Below are positions 33,424-42,359 of a stretch of DNA of 64,000 nucleotides, piece by piece. Made by a program: the position numbers and the translations under genes. The notes under the pieces were generated by a model. The model was not told the DNA's origin. It made no database searches and saw nothing but the letters and a program-made list of their open reading frames with translations. The number at the start of each line of letters is the position of its first letter. The first letter of the stretch is position 1. This DNA is from Fundidesulfovibrio agrisoli (GTDB lineage: Bacteria > Desulfobacterota > Desulfovibrionia > Desulfovibrionales > Desulfovibrionaceae), in NCBI RefSeq assembly GCF_022808715.1, contig NZ_JAKZKX010000012.1:1-64000 (forward strand). Direction: 5' to 3'.

Positions 33424-34500
33424 ATGACCGCAGCACCGTCCGCCCCCCTCGCCTTCCGCCTGCCCGCCGAGTGGGAGCCCCACGCCGCCACCTGGCTGGC
33501 CTGGCCCAAGAACCGGGAGGACTGGCCCGGCAAGTTCCACCCCATCGGCTGGGTCTACGGCGAAATCACGCGCAAGCTGGCCCGCTACGAGACCGTGCGC
33601 GTCATCGTGGACGACGCCGCGCAGGAGGCCAAGGCCCGCCGCATGCTGGAGAAGGTGGACGCCAACCTGAGGAACGTGCGCTTCCACCACATCCCCACGG
33701 ACCGGGGCTGGACCCGCGACATGCTCCCGGCCTTCACCGTGGACGCGGCGCGCGCCAAGGCCAGGGCGGTATGCTTCGGCTTCACGGGCTGGGCCAAGTA
33801 CCCCAACCACCTGCGGGACGCCCAGGTGGCCCGGGCCGTGGCCCGCGAGCTGGGCCTTGAGAGCTCTGCGCCCGAGCTGGGCGGCAGGCGCGTGGTGCTG
33901 GAGGGCGGCGGCATCGACTGCAACGGCCAGGGGGCCATGCTCACCACCGAGGAGTGTTTCCTGGACCCCATCACCCAGACCCGCAACCCGGGCATGAACG
34001 CGGCACAATACGAGGCCGTGTTCCGCGAGCACCTGGGCGTGACGCAGACGATCTGGCTGGACCGGGGCATCGCGGGCGACGACACCCACGGCCACGTGGA
34101 CGACCTCTGCCGCTTCGTGGCGCGGGACAAGGTCCTGCTGTGCAGGGAGAACGACCCGGCCGACGCCAACTACCGCATCCTGGAGGAAAACAGGGAGCGC
34201 CTGGAGGGCGTGCGCCTGGAGGACGGCTCCAGGCTGGAGGTCGTGCCCCTGCCCATGCCAGAGCCGCTCTCTTTCGACGGCGTGCGCGTGCCCGCCAGCT
34301 ACGCCAACTTCTACATCGCCAACGGCACCGTGCTGGTGCCCACCTTCAACGACCCGCAGGACCGCACCGCCCTGGGCATCATCGCGGAGTGCTTCCCGGA
34401 CCGCGCGGTCACGGGCATCCACGCCGTGGACCTGGTCTGGGGCTTCGGCACCCTGCACTGCCTCACGCACGAGCAACCGGCGGCCGGCAAGCACAAATAG
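33424..34500 (+). CDS. aguA: agmatine deiminase
   Basis: A 358-residue member of the guanidino-group-modifying family. The start FRLPAEWEPHAATWLAWP, the substrate loop RDMLPAF, EGGGIDCNGQG and the catalytic Cys in GTLHCLTHEQP all fit agmatine deiminase, which turns agmatine into N-carbamoylputrescine. With aguB upstream it completes the two-step route from agmatine to putrescine. The ribosome site lies inside repeat R1. A terminator follows the stop. Confidence 0.95.
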   Translation: MTAAPSAPLAFRLPAEWEPHAATWLAWPKNREDWPGKFHPIGWVYGEITRKLARYETVRVIVDDAAQEAKARRMLEKVDANLRNVRFHHIPTDRGWTRDMLPAFTVDAARAKARAVCFGFTGWAKYPNHLRDAQVARAVARELGLESSAPELGGRRVVLEGGGIDCNGQGAMLTTEECFLDPITQTRNPGMNAAQYEAVFREHLGVTQTIWLDRGIAGDDTHGHVDDLCRFVARDKVLLCRENDPADANYRILEENRERLEGVRLEDGSRLEVVPLPMPEPLSFDGVRVPASYANFYIANGTVLVPTFNDPQDRTALGIIAECFPDRAVTGIHAVDLVWGFGTLHCLTHEQPAAGKHK

Positions 34501-34528
34501 AAAAGGGGGGCCAAGGCCCCCCTTTTTC
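34500..34528. terminator. bidirectional intrinsic terminator
   Basis: AAAAGGGGGGCC and GGCCCCCCTTTTT pair with A and T runs on both sides. It separates aguA from the convergent FUSC-like gene. Confidence 0.88.
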
Positions 34529-34548
34529 GTGTGCGGATTCGCTGGGGA

Positions 34549-35610
34549 TCATTTCTCGCCCAGCAGGGCCGCGCGTCCGGCCATGCTGGTCAGTTCCACG
34601 GCCACCTCGCGCATATTGTAGTAATAGCTGAAGAACCGCATCACCACCTCCAGGGTGTAGCCGGGCAGCACCCGCTCCATGCGCAGGCGGGAGAGGGCGT
34701 CCTCGGCCTCGCCGATGGCCCGCACCACATCCTCCACGGGGCCGGGGTGCCTGTCCGCCCCGATGGCCAGGGCCAGGCGGGTCATGGCCGTAATGGTGGT
34801 CTGGGCCAGCAGGTCCATATCCCTGGCCACGAAATCGTGCAGTTCCTCCAGTTCGTCGTGGTGCACGGCGTGCTCCATGGAGAGCAGGTGCTCGGCGATG
34901 CGCTCCGTGAAGTTGAAGAGCGACACCGTGATCTGCTCGCGCACGGCCAGCCCGGCGGGCTCGCGCTTGGCCTCCTCCAGCAGGAGGTGGTTGCGCTCTC
35001 GCGTCTTCTCCAACTGGGCGATGGCGGCGGCTTCCTCGCCGGGGTCGCAGTCCTGCCCGCGACGGCAGGAGAGCAGGATGGAGTACAGCGCGGCCTCGTC
35101 GTGCAGGGCCCGCACCACGCCCGCCCTGAGCTGCCGCCCGGCGCGGGACGGCCAGACGAAGGCCGTGAAGAACAGCGCCACGCACACGCCCACCGTGATC
35201 TCGAAGAAGCGCGCGAAGGCCACCCAGGCGATGGAGTGCCCCTGGTTGCCCATGAGGATGACGATGGCGGCGGTCATCCCGGCCATCCGGAAGGACTCGT
35301 GCAGGTGGATGAAATAGGCGCAGACCAGGATGCACAGGCCCATCTCCAGCCCCAGGGCCAGGGGGTGGGTTCCCATGAGGCCCAGGGCCAGCGCGCCCAT
35401 GGCCGCGCCCAGGGCGGTGCCTATGATGCGGTTCACCCCGGCGCGCAGGGAGCCGCCCAGGTTGGTCTGCATGACCACGATGACGCTGACCACGGCCCAG
35501 TAGCCCTGTGGCAGGTTCAGCAGTTCGGTGACGGCGTAGGCGGCCACGGCCGCGCCCGCCGTCTTGAGGCCGTGGCGGAAATGTGACTGATTCGGTGTGG
35601 GGAATTTCAT
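34549..35610 (-). CDS. FUSC/aromatic-acid-exporter-like membrane protein
   Basis: A 353-residue inner-membrane protein. The N-terminal half has six or so hydrophobic helices including VVSVIVVMQTNLGGSLRAG and IGTALGAAMGALAL, the pattern of the FUSC/ArAE (fusaric acid resistance, aromatic acid exporter) family. The C-terminal half is a long charged helical domain in the cytoplasm. It lacks the second membrane half of the larger E. coli AaeB proteins. The start at 35610 has only a weak ribosome site. Likely exports aromatic or weak acids (inference). Confidence 0.8.
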   Translation of the reverse strand: MKFPTPNQSHFRHGLKTAGAAVAAYAVTELLNLPQGYWAVVSVIVVMQTNLGGSLRAGVNRIIGTALGAAMGALALGLMGTHPLALGLEMGLCILVCAYFIHLHESFRMAGMTAAIVILMGNQGHSIAWVAFARFFEITVGVCVALFFTAFVWPSRAGRQLRAGVVRALHDEAALYSILLSCRRGQDCDPGEEAAAIAQLEKTRERNHLLLEEAKREPAGLAVREQITVSLFNFTERIAEHLLSMEHAVHHDELEELHDFVARDMDLLAQTTITAMTRLALAIGADRHPGPVEDVVRAIGEAEDALSRLRMERVLPGYTLEVVMRFFSYYYNMREVAVELTSMAGRAALLGEK

Positions 35611-35937
35611 ACAAAGTCCGTGCAATCGGTGAAACACCGGCGTTTCCGGCGCTGGGTGCAGTATGGTGCTTCCCGCCCGGCAGTCAATGGAGTTGAGGCC
35701 CGAAACACCCTCACCCGGCTGAAATCGGCGCTGAAATCCGCATAGCGGCCCCACAATTCATACCGATTCAGTACACAATCGCCGAAATTGATACAATTTA
35801 GGCTGAAATTCACGAAAACCAAGCCCCGCCGCCTTGACCGGCACGGAATCTGTCGGTAGCCTAACGGTTGCAAAAATGACGCTTTGGTCATTTTTTCCTG
35901 CCGTTCCACCCAGTAACGCTTCTAAGGAGCTGGTTCT
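35611..35937. other. intergenic promoter region of the liv operon
   Basis: A 327-base divergent region, AT-rich between 35755 and 35830. It holds TTGACC-N17-TAGCCT about 80 bases before the first binding-protein gene and the inverted repeat at 35872-35895. AAGGAG precedes the start codon. No small gene was found. Confidence 0.5.
35872..35895 (+). promoter_or_regulatory. perfect inverted repeat in the liv leader
   Basis: AAAAATGAC and GTCATTTTT are exact complements separated by GCTTTG, and a T-tract continues after the right arm. It could be an attenuator/terminator hairpin in the leader or an operator about 42 bases before the first liv gene. Confidence 0.55.
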
Positions 35938-37071
35938 ATGGCTTGGCGTGCATTCACGGCCTTGTGTCTGGTCCTGTGTTCCCTACTTCCGGCGTGGGCT
36001 TCCGACACCCTCAAGATCGGCGCGGTGCTCTCCGCGAGCGGCCCCGCCTCCTTCCTGGGCGAACCCGAGAAGAACACCCTGGTCATGCTGCAGGAGCGCA
36101 TCAACGCCAAGGGCGGCATCGGCGGCAAGAAGATCGAAGTCGTCATCTACGACGACGAGTCCGACGTGAACAAGGCCGTGCTGGCCGCCGAAAAGCTCAT
36201 CAAGAAGGACCAGGTCTCCGCCATCGTTGGCCCCTCCATCTCCGGCAACACCCTGGCCATCATGAACAAGGCCGCCGAGGCCAAGATTCCCCTGCTCTCC
36301 ATGTCCGCCGCGGAGAAGATCGTGAATCCGGTCACCCCGTGGGTGTTCAAGACCCCCCAGTCCGACCGTCTGGCCGTGCAGGGCATCCTGGCCCACGCCA
36401 AGGCCGCGGGCGTCGCCAAGATGGCCATCGTCACCGTGTCCGACGGCTACGGCCAGAGCGGACGCGAGGTGCTCAAGGAGCTCATCCCCGCCGCGGGCAT
36501 GGAGCTCGTGGCCGACGAGGTCTACGGCCCCAAAGACACCGACATGACCGCCCAGCTCACCAAGATCGGCGGCGCGGGCGCCCAGGCCGTGATCTGCTGG
36601 GGCACCAACCCCGGCCCGGCCGTGGTGGCCCGCAACCGCGCCCAGCTCGGCATGAAGACCCCCCTGTACATGAGCCACGGCGTGGCCTCGCAGAAGTTCA
36701 TCGAACTGGCCGGGGAGGCCGCCGAGGGCCTGGTGCTGCCCGCGAGCTGGCTCATCGTGGCGGACCAGATGCCCGACGGCCCGTACAAAACGCTTCTCAC
36801 CGGATACATAACCGACTATACTTCGAAGTTCGGCGTTGCCCCGTCGGCTTTCGGGGGCTATGCCTGGGACGCGCTCACGCTGCTGGCCGAGGCCGCCCGC
36901 ATCTCCGGGGACACCACCCCCCAGGCCTTGCGCGACGGCCTGGAGAAGGTCTCCGGCTTCGTGAGCGCCACGGGCACCTTCACCTTCTCGCCCACGGACC
37001 ACAACGGGCTCGACGCCTCGAGCTTCGCCATGGTCGAGATCAAGGGCGGGAAGTTCGTCCTGCTCCGCTAA
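35938..37071 (+). CDS. branched-chain amino-acid-type ABC substrate-binding protein 1
   Basis: A 377-residue periplasmic binding protein with a signal peptide (cleavage near WAS-D) and a type I bilobal fold (Peripla_BP_6, LivJ/LivK-like). SASGPASFLGEPEKNTL is near the N-terminus. It is about 60-65% identical by eye to the next gene and shares a 71-base identical DNA block with it. It delivers a ligand to the LivHMGF transporter encoded downstream; the ligand may be an amino acid or, given the phenylacetate-CoA ligase in the cluster, an aryl acid. Confidence 0.92.
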   Translation: MAWRAFTALCLVLCSLLPAWASDTLKIGAVLSASGPASFLGEPEKNTLVMLQERINAKGGIGGKKIEVVIYDDESDVNKAVLAAEKLIKKDQVSAIVGPSISGNTLAIMNKAAEAKIPLLSMSAAEKIVNPVTPWVFKTPQSDRLAVQGILAHAKAAGVAKMAIVTVSDGYGQSGREVLKELIPAAGMELVADEVYGPKDTDMTAQLTKIGGAGAQAVICWGTNPGPAVVARNRAQLGMKTPLYMSHGVASQKFIELAGEAAEGLVLPASWLIVADQMPDGPYKTLLTGYITDYTSKFGVAPSAFGGYAWDALTLLAEAARISGDTTPQALRDGLEKVSGFVSATGTFTFSPTDHNGLDASSFAMVEIKGGKFVLLR

Positions 37072-37199
37072 AGGCGGGATGCGGGGCCGACAGGACGACA
37101 CCGGCGCCGCCTCTCCCCTTGGGCGGGGGCGAGCGCCCGAGCGACGGTCCTTCGGCTGACGGCGACGCGCCGACAACTCATCATCGTTACGGCTGAAGC

Positions 37200-37222
37200 G
37201 CCGCGCGGGCAGCCCGCGCGGC
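37200..37222 (+). repeat. perfect hairpin between the two binding-protein genes
   Basis: GCCGCGCGGG and CCCGCGCGGC pair exactly with a CAG loop, just before the ribosome site of the second gene. No T-tract, so not a terminator; it may stabilise the upstream message so that the first binding protein is made in excess over the membrane parts. Confidence 0.6.
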
Positions 37223-37239
37223 CAGGCAAGGGGAGACGC

Positions 37240-38376
37240 ATGATGCTTCGTATTCTGGGTCTTGTGGCGGCGGCCGTGCTCTGGGCCGCGCAGGGTTTCG
37301 CGGCTGATCCCATCAAGATCGGCGCGGTGGTCTCGGTCTCCGGCCCGGCCTCCTTCCTGGGCGAACCCGAGAAGAACACGCTGGAGATGGTCAAGGAAGA
37401 GATCAACGCCAAGGGCGGCCTCCTGGGCAGGCCCGTGGAGCTGGTGCTCTACGACGACGAGTCCGACGTGAACAAGGCCGTGCTGGCCGCCGAGAAGCTC
37501 CTGAAGAAGGACGGCGTCTGCGCCGTTGTCGGGGCCACCACCTCCGGCTCCACCCTGGCCATCATGAACAAGTTCCCGGCGGCCAAGGTGCCGCTGGTCT
37601 CCATGTCCGCTGCCGAGAAGATCGTCACCCCGGTGAACCCCTTCGTGTTCAAGGTGGCCCCCTCGGACCGCCACGCCGCCGGGCGCATCCTCAAGCACGT
37701 CAAGGCCCAGGGCTACAAGAACATCGCCATCCTGAGCGTGTCCGACGGCTTCGGCCAGGCCGGGCGCGAGGTGCTCAAGGAGCTGGTGCCCGCCCAGGGC
37801 TTCACCCTGGTGGCCGACGAGGTCTTCGGCCCCAAGGACACCGACATGACCGCCCAGCTGACCAAGATCGCGGACGCCAAGCCCGACGCCATCATCTGCT
37901 GGGGCACCAACCCCGGCCCCGCCGTGGTGGCCCGCAACCGCGCCCAGCTCGGCATGAAGACCCCCCTGTACATGAGCCACGGCGTGGCCTCCAAGAAGTT
38001 CATCGAGCTGGCGGGCGAATCCGCCGAGGGGCTGATGCTCCCGGCCGGGCACCTGATCGTGGCCTCCCAGCTGCCCGACTCCCAGCCTCAGAAGGCCCTG
38101 CTCATGGCCTACACCGCCGGATACCAGGAGCGCTTCAAGTCCCCGGTGTCCACCTTCGGCGGCCACGGGTGGGATTCGCTCAAGCTGCTGGCCAAGGCCA
38201 TCGAGACCGCCAAGTCCGACAAGCCCGAGGACATCCGCGACGCCCTGGAGAAGGTCGCCGCCTTCCCCGGCATCGGCGGCGTGTTCACCTTCACCCCCAC
38301 GGACCACAACGGCCTGGACGAGAACGCCTTCGAGATGGTCGTCATCCAGGGCGGAGACTGGAAGATACTGCAATAA
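37240..38376 (+). CDS. branched-chain amino-acid-type ABC substrate-binding protein 2
   Basis: A 378-residue periplasmic binding protein of the LivJ/LivK type with a signal peptide (cleavage near GFA-A). GGGGAG stands before two adjacent ATGs (37240, 37243); either may be used. It is a tandem paralogue of the preceding gene, with identical blocks such as YDDESDVNKAVLAAEKL and RAQLGMKTPLYMSHGVAS. The ligand-contact regions differ more, which suggests the two broaden the ligand range of one transporter. Confidence 0.92.
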   Translation: MMLRILGLVAAAVLWAAQGFAADPIKIGAVVSVSGPASFLGEPEKNTLEMVKEEINAKGGLLGRPVELVLYDDESDVNKAVLAAEKLLKKDGVCAVVGATTSGSTLAIMNKFPAAKVPLVSMSAAEKIVTPVNPFVFKVAPSDRHAAGRILKHVKAQGYKNIAILSVSDGFGQAGREVLKELVPAQGFTLVADEVFGPKDTDMTAQLTKIADAKPDAIICWGTNPGPAVVARNRAQLGMKTPLYMSHGVASKKFIELAGESAEGLMLPAGHLIVASQLPDSQPQKALLMAYTAGYQERFKSPVSTFGGHGWDSLKLLAKAIETAKSDKPEDIRDALEKVAAFPGIGGVFTFTPTDHNGLDENAFEMVVIQGGDWKILQ

Positions 38377-38419
38377 CGGACGGCCGGGGGCGACCCCGGC
38401 CGCCTTCCCCACCGCACAC

Positions 38420-39295
38420 ATGCTTTTCGGCGCGCCGCAATACCTCGTCTCCGGTCTGACCGTGGGAGCCACCTACGGGCTTACCGCCCTTGGCTTCACC
38501 ATGATCTACAACACCACCGGGATCATCAACTTCGCCCAGGGCGAGTTCGTGATGCTCGGCGGCATGCTCTCCGTGGTGCTGCTCAAGGCCGGGCTGCCCC
38601 TGCCCCTGGCCATCCTGGCGGCGGTGCTCTGCTCGGCCCTGGCGGGCTGCCTCATGGAGCGCGCCGTGATACGCCCCGTGGGCCGCGCCGCGCCGGTGAA
38701 CCTGGTCATCATCACCATCGGCGTGTCCATCCTGGTGCGCGGCGTCGTCATGCTCATCTGGGGCAAGGACACCTTCGCCCTGCCCGCCTTCTCCGGGGCC
38801 AAGCCCCTGCGCTTCCTGGAGGCCTCGGTGCAGCCGCAGAGCCTTTGGGTGCTGGCCATCACCCTGCTGGTGCTGGGGGCGCTCAAGTTGTTCTTCTCGC
38901 GCACGATCCACGGCAAGGCCATGCTGGCCTGCGCCTGCGAGCGCAAGGCCGCCGCGCTCATGGGCATCTCGGTCGAGCGCATGGCCATGTTCTCCTTCGG
39001 CATGTCCGGCTTTCTGGGCGCGGTGGGCGGGGCCATCCTGACCCCCATCACCCTGACCTCCTACGACGTGGGCGTGATGCTCGGGCTCAAGGGCTTCGCG
39101 GCCTGCATCCTGGGCGGGCTGGGCAACCCCTTCGGCGCGGCCGCGGGCGGGCTGATCCTGGGCGTGCTGGAATCCTTCGGGGCGGGGTTCATCTCCTCGG
39201 CCTACAAGGACGCCTTCGCCTTCATCGTGCTGCTCCTGCTGCTCTTCGTCAAACCCACGGGCCTCTTCGGCGGCCCCAAGTCGGACAGGGTGTAG
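38420..39295 (+). CDS. livH: ABC permease LivH
   Basis: A 291-residue inner-membrane permease of the branched-chain amino-acid transporter family with about eight helices. GLTVGATYGLTALGFTMIY, IINFAQGEFVMLG at the start and CILGGLGNPFGA in the loop that contacts the ATPases are LivH landmarks. It is the first of four co-oriented transporter genes and has 43 bases between it and the second binding protein. Confidence 0.93.
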   Translation: MLFGAPQYLVSGLTVGATYGLTALGFTMIYNTTGIINFAQGEFVMLGGMLSVVLLKAGLPLPLAILAAVLCSALAGCLMERAVIRPVGRAAPVNLVIITIGVSILVRGVVMLIWGKDTFALPAFSGAKPLRFLEASVQPQSLWVLAITLLVLGALKLFFSRTIHGKAMLACACERKAAALMGISVERMAMFSFGMSGFLGAVGGAILTPITLTSYDVGVMLGLKGFAACILGGLGNPFGAAAGGLILGVLESFGAGFISSAYKDAFAFIVLLLLLFVKPTGLFGGPKSDRV

Positions 39296-39298
39296 CCC

Positions 39299-40312
39299 GT
39301 GGCCGTATCCGCCCGCTCCCTGCAACTGGCCGTCTTCGCGGGCCTGCTGGCCGCCGCCCCGCTGGCCCTGCCCAACGACTACTACATCAACATCCTCATC
39401 CTGTGCTGCTTCAACGCCCTGATCGTCATGGGGCTGAACCTGCTCATGGGCTACGCCGGGCAGGTGTCGCTGGGGCACGCGGCCTTCTTCGGCCTGGCGG
39501 CCTACACCACGGCGTTCGTCACGGCCACGGCGGGGCTGCCCGTCTGGGCGGGGGTGCCGGCCGGCATCGCCGTGTCCGCGCTGGTGGCCTGGCTCATCGC
39601 GGTGCCCACGCTCAAGCTGCAGGGCAACTACCTGGCCATGGCCACCCTGGGCTTCGGGATCATCGTCTCCATCGTGTTCAACGAGGCCGTGAACATCACC
39701 GGCGGCCCCTCCGGCTTCGTGGGCATCCCCCGGCTGAAGCTCCTGGGCTACGCCTTCACCTCGGACACGGCCTACTACTACCTGGCCGCCGGGGTGCTCT
39801 GGCTGGCCACGCTCGTCTCCCGCAGGATCATCGACTCGCGCACGGGCCGCGCCCTGCGGGCCATCCACGTCAGCGAGCAGGCCGCCCAGGCCATGGGCGT
39901 GGACATCGCCCGGCACAAGCGTTTCGTGTTCGTGCTCTCGGCCGTGTACGCGGGCGTGGCGGGCACGCTCTACGCCCACCACCTGACTTTCGTGGCGCCC
40001 TCCTCCTTCGGGTTCAACTTCTCGGTGCAGCTCATCACCATGGTGGTGCTGGGCGGCATGGCCAGCCTCTGGGGCGCGGTGGCCGGGGCCTTCTTCCTGA
40101 CCTCGCTGCCCGAGTTCCTGCGCGTCTTCGAGGAGATGGACATCCTGATCTACGGGGCCATGCTGGTGGCCTGCATGATGTTCATGCCCTCCGGCCTGGT
40201 GGGGGGCCTGGGCAAGCTGGCCGCATGGCTCAAGCGCAAACTGACGGCCAACCCCACGCCCGGGCAAAAGCCTGGACAGAAACCCGGACTCAAGGCGGAC
40301 TCCCGTGGCTGA
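39299..40312 (+). CDS. livM: ABC permease LivM
   Basis: A 337-residue permease pairing with LivH. LLMGYAGQVSLGHAAFFGL, LQGNYLAMATLGFGII and the ATPase-contact loop VVLGGMASLWGAVAGA are typical. The start is a GTG at 39299, three bases after the LivH stop; no ATG precedes the first helix. The C-terminus has a Lys/Pro tail with three near-repeats of GQKPG. It overlaps the LivG start by eight bases. Confidence 0.93.
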   Translation: MAVSARSLQLAVFAGLLAAAPLALPNDYYINILILCCFNALIVMGLNLLMGYAGQVSLGHAAFFGLAAYTTAFVTATAGLPVWAGVPAGIAVSALVAWLIAVPTLKLQGNYLAMATLGFGIIVSIVFNEAVNITGGPSGFVGIPRLKLLGYAFTSDTAYYYLAAGVLWLATLVSRRIIDSRTGRALRAIHVSEQAAQAMGVDIARHKRFVFVLSAVYAGVAGTLYAHHLTFVAPSSFGFNFSVQLITMVVLGGMASLWGAVAGAFFLTSLPEFLRVFEEMDILIYGAMLVACMMFMPSGLVGGLGKLAAWLKRKLTANPTPGQKPGQKPGLKADSRG

Positions 40313-41081
40313 GTTGCTCCCCGAGCTCCTGGCGGTCCGGGGCGTCTCGGTGCGCTTCGGCGGCGTGCAGGCCCTCACCGAGGTGGACCTCACCGCCCGC
40401 GCGGGGGACATCACCTCCGTCATCGGCCCCAACGGCGCGGGCAAGACCACCCTGCTGGGCGTCATCAACGGCGCCGTCACACCCCTTGGCGGCAGCGTGC
40501 GCCTGGACGGGGCCGACCTCTCGGGCCGCCCCATCTTCGAGCGCGCGGCAGCGGGCGTGGTGCGCACCTTCCAGAACCTGGAAATTTTCTCCAACATGAC
40601 GGTGCTGGAAAACGTGATGACCGGCGGGCACCTGCACGCTGGCTACACTCTGCTGGACAGCCTGCTGCGCACCCCCCGCTTCCGGCGGGAGGAGAAGCGC
40701 CTTGCCGCCCTCTGCCGGGAGAAGCTCGACTTCGTGGGCCTGGCCCACAAGGCGCACCTCCCGGCGGCGGACCTGCCCTACGGCGAGCAGCGCCTGCTGG
40801 AGATCGCCCGGGCCATCGCCGTGGAGCCCAAACTGCTCCTGCTGGACGAGCCCGCCGCGGGCATGAACAACAAGGAGACCCAGCAGCTCGGGGCCATCAT
40901 CCGGCGCATCCGCGGCGAGCTTTCCATCGGCGTGGTGCTGGTGGAGCACGACATGGAGCTGGTGATGGACGTCTCCGACCGCATAACGGTGCTCAATTTC
41001 GGGCGCATCCTGGCCGAGGGGACCCCCCGCGAGATACAGGACAACCCCGAGGTGGTGGCCGCCTACCTGGGCGAGGACTGA
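40305..41081 (+). CDS. livG: ABC ATPase LivG
   Basis: A 258-residue ATPase. Walker A is GPNGAGKTTLL, the signature is LPYGEQRLLEIARAI and Walker B is LLLLDEPAAGMN; VEHDMELVMD is the switch histidine region typical of LivG. The start codon is GTG at 40305, inside the 3' end of livM, so translation is coupled. It ends with TGATG overlap into livF. Confidence 0.94.
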   Translation: MAELLPELLAVRGVSVRFGGVQALTEVDLTARAGDITSVIGPNGAGKTTLLGVINGAVTPLGGSVRLDGADLSGRPIFERAAAGVVRTFQNLEIFSNMTVLENVMTGGHLHAGYTLLDSLLRTPRFRREEKRLAALCREKLDFVGLAHKAHLPAADLPYGEQRLLEIARAIAVEPKLLLLDEPAAGMNNKETQQLGAIIRRIRGELSIGVVLVEHDMELVMDVSDRITVLNFGRILAEGTPREIQDNPEVVAAYLGED

Positions 41082-41815
41082 TGCTCACCCTGACCAACCT
41101 GGACATCTCCTACGGCCGCATCCGCGCCGTGCGCCGCGTCTCCATGCATGTGGACGCCGGCGAGATCGTGGCCCTGATCGGGGCCAACGGCGCCGGCAAG
41201 ACCACCCTGCTCTCCGCCATTTCGGGCCTGCTGCGCCCCGAGGCCGGGCAGGTGGTCTTCGACGGCAGGGACGTGACCCGCTTCGCCCCCGACAAGATCG
41301 TGCGCCTGGGCCTCTCCCACGTGCCGGAACGCCGCCTGGTGTTCAAGCCCCTCTCCGTGGCCGACAACCTGCTCCTGGGCTCCTACACGCGCCACGGCAA
41401 GACGCCGCGCTCCGTGCTGGACCAGGACCTGGACTCGGTGTACGCCATGTTCCCGGTGCTGCGGGAACGCGCCCGCCAGCCCGCCGGAACGCTCTCCGGC
41501 GGGGAGCAGCAGATGCTGGCCATCGGGCGCGCGCTCATGGCCGGGCCGAAGATGCTCTTGCTGGACGAGCCGGGCATGGGCCTGGCCCCCACCGTCTGCC
41601 GCGACATCTTCAAGCGCGTGCTGCAACTGCGCGAGGAGCGCGGGCTCACCGTGCTGCTGGTGGAGCAGAACGCCAAGAGCGCGCTGGCCGTGGCGGACAG
41701 GGGCTACGTGCTGGAGACCGGCAGGGTCATCCTGCAGGGCCAGTCCGCCGAGCTGCTTGCCAACCGGGACGTGCAGCGCGCATACCTCGGCAGAGACAAA
41801 TCACGGGAGGAGTGA
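41081..41815 (+). CDS. livF: ABC ATPase LivF
   Basis: A 244-residue ATPase, partner of LivG. Walker A is GANGAGKTTLL, signature LSGGEQQMLAIGRAL and Walker B LLLDEPGMGLAP; LVEQNAKSALAVADRGYVLE is characteristic of LivF. The ATG overlaps the livG stop. AGLxP motifs and length fit the family. It closes the transporter set; the next gene starts six bases later. Confidence 0.94.
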   Translation: MLTLTNLDISYGRIRAVRRVSMHVDAGEIVALIGANGAGKTTLLSAISGLLRPEAGQVVFDGRDVTRFAPDKIVRLGLSHVPERRLVFKPLSVADNLLLGSYTRHGKTPRSVLDQDLDSVYAMFPVLRERARQPAGTLSGGEQQMLAIGRALMAGPKMLLLDEPGMGLAPTVCRDIFKRVLQLREERGLTVLLVEQNAKSALAVADRGYVLETGRVILQGQSAELLANRDVQRAYLGRDKSREE

Positions 41816-41821
41816 TCCCAG

Positions 41822-42289
41822 ATGAAACGTATCGCCCTGTTTGCCCTCATGATGCTCCTGGCGGCCTCCACGGCCCTGGCCCAGGGCAAGTTCGTCACCG
41901 ATTTCAAAGGTATCCCCTTCGGCAAGGACCTCTCCGAGGTCGAGCGCATGGCCCCCACCGAGAACCGCGGCGAGGTCAAGCTCTACAAGCGCTACGCCGA
42001 CGACCGCACCTTCCAGGGCCTGCCCCTCAAAGAGCTGCACTACGGCTTCTTCCAGAACAAGTTCTGCCTGGCCATGTTCTCCACCCAGGGGCCAAGCGCC
42101 TACAATACGCTCAAGGCCTATTTCGACTCCAACTACGGCCCGGCGCGCCAGCACACGGTGAACGTGAAGCGTTTCGACTACACCGCCGGTGAAGTGGGCA
42201 TCCAGCTGGCCTACAACGACAACACCAAGATCGCAGAGGTCAGCTACCTCTACCTGCCCATCACGCGCCAGTTCATGCCCAAGCAGTAG
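41822..42289 (+). CDS. secreted protein in the liv operon, hypothetical
   Basis: A 155-residue exported protein with a signal peptide (cleavage near ALA-Q). The mature sequence GKFVTDFKGIPFGKDLSEVE starts a small beta-rich domain with one cysteine; I recognise no family. It starts six bases after livF, so it belongs to the operon. Its restricted size and periplasmic location make an accessory role in ligand capture possible, but this is inference from position only. Confidence 0.65.
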   Translation: MKRIALFALMMLLAASTALAQGKFVTDFKGIPFGKDLSEVERMAPTENRGEVKLYKRYADDRTFQGLPLKELHYGFFQNKFCLAMFSTQGPSAYNTLKAYFDSNYGPARQHTVNVKRFDYTAGEVGIQLAYNDNTKIAEVSYLYLPITRQFMPKQ

Positions 42290-42309
42290 CCTTTACCCCC
42301 GTCCAGCCC

Positions 42310-42330
42310 CGGGGCGGGCCGCCCGCCCCG
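42310..42330 (+). repeat. GC hairpin before paaK
   Basis: CGGGGCGGG and CCCGCCCCG pair exactly across CCG, extended by GTCC/GGAC outside. No T-tract. It lies between the secreted-protein gene and paaK and could reduce read-through. Confidence 0.55.
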
Positions 42331-42359
42331 GACGCCAACCCCTTGCAGCGAGGCCGTCC

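Noticed and set aside
35983-40597. Two very long minus-strand frames across the liv cluster
   Set aside because: They mirror the coding strand of livK-, livH- and livM-type genes and encode low-complexity His/Gly/Glu-rich chains without start signals.
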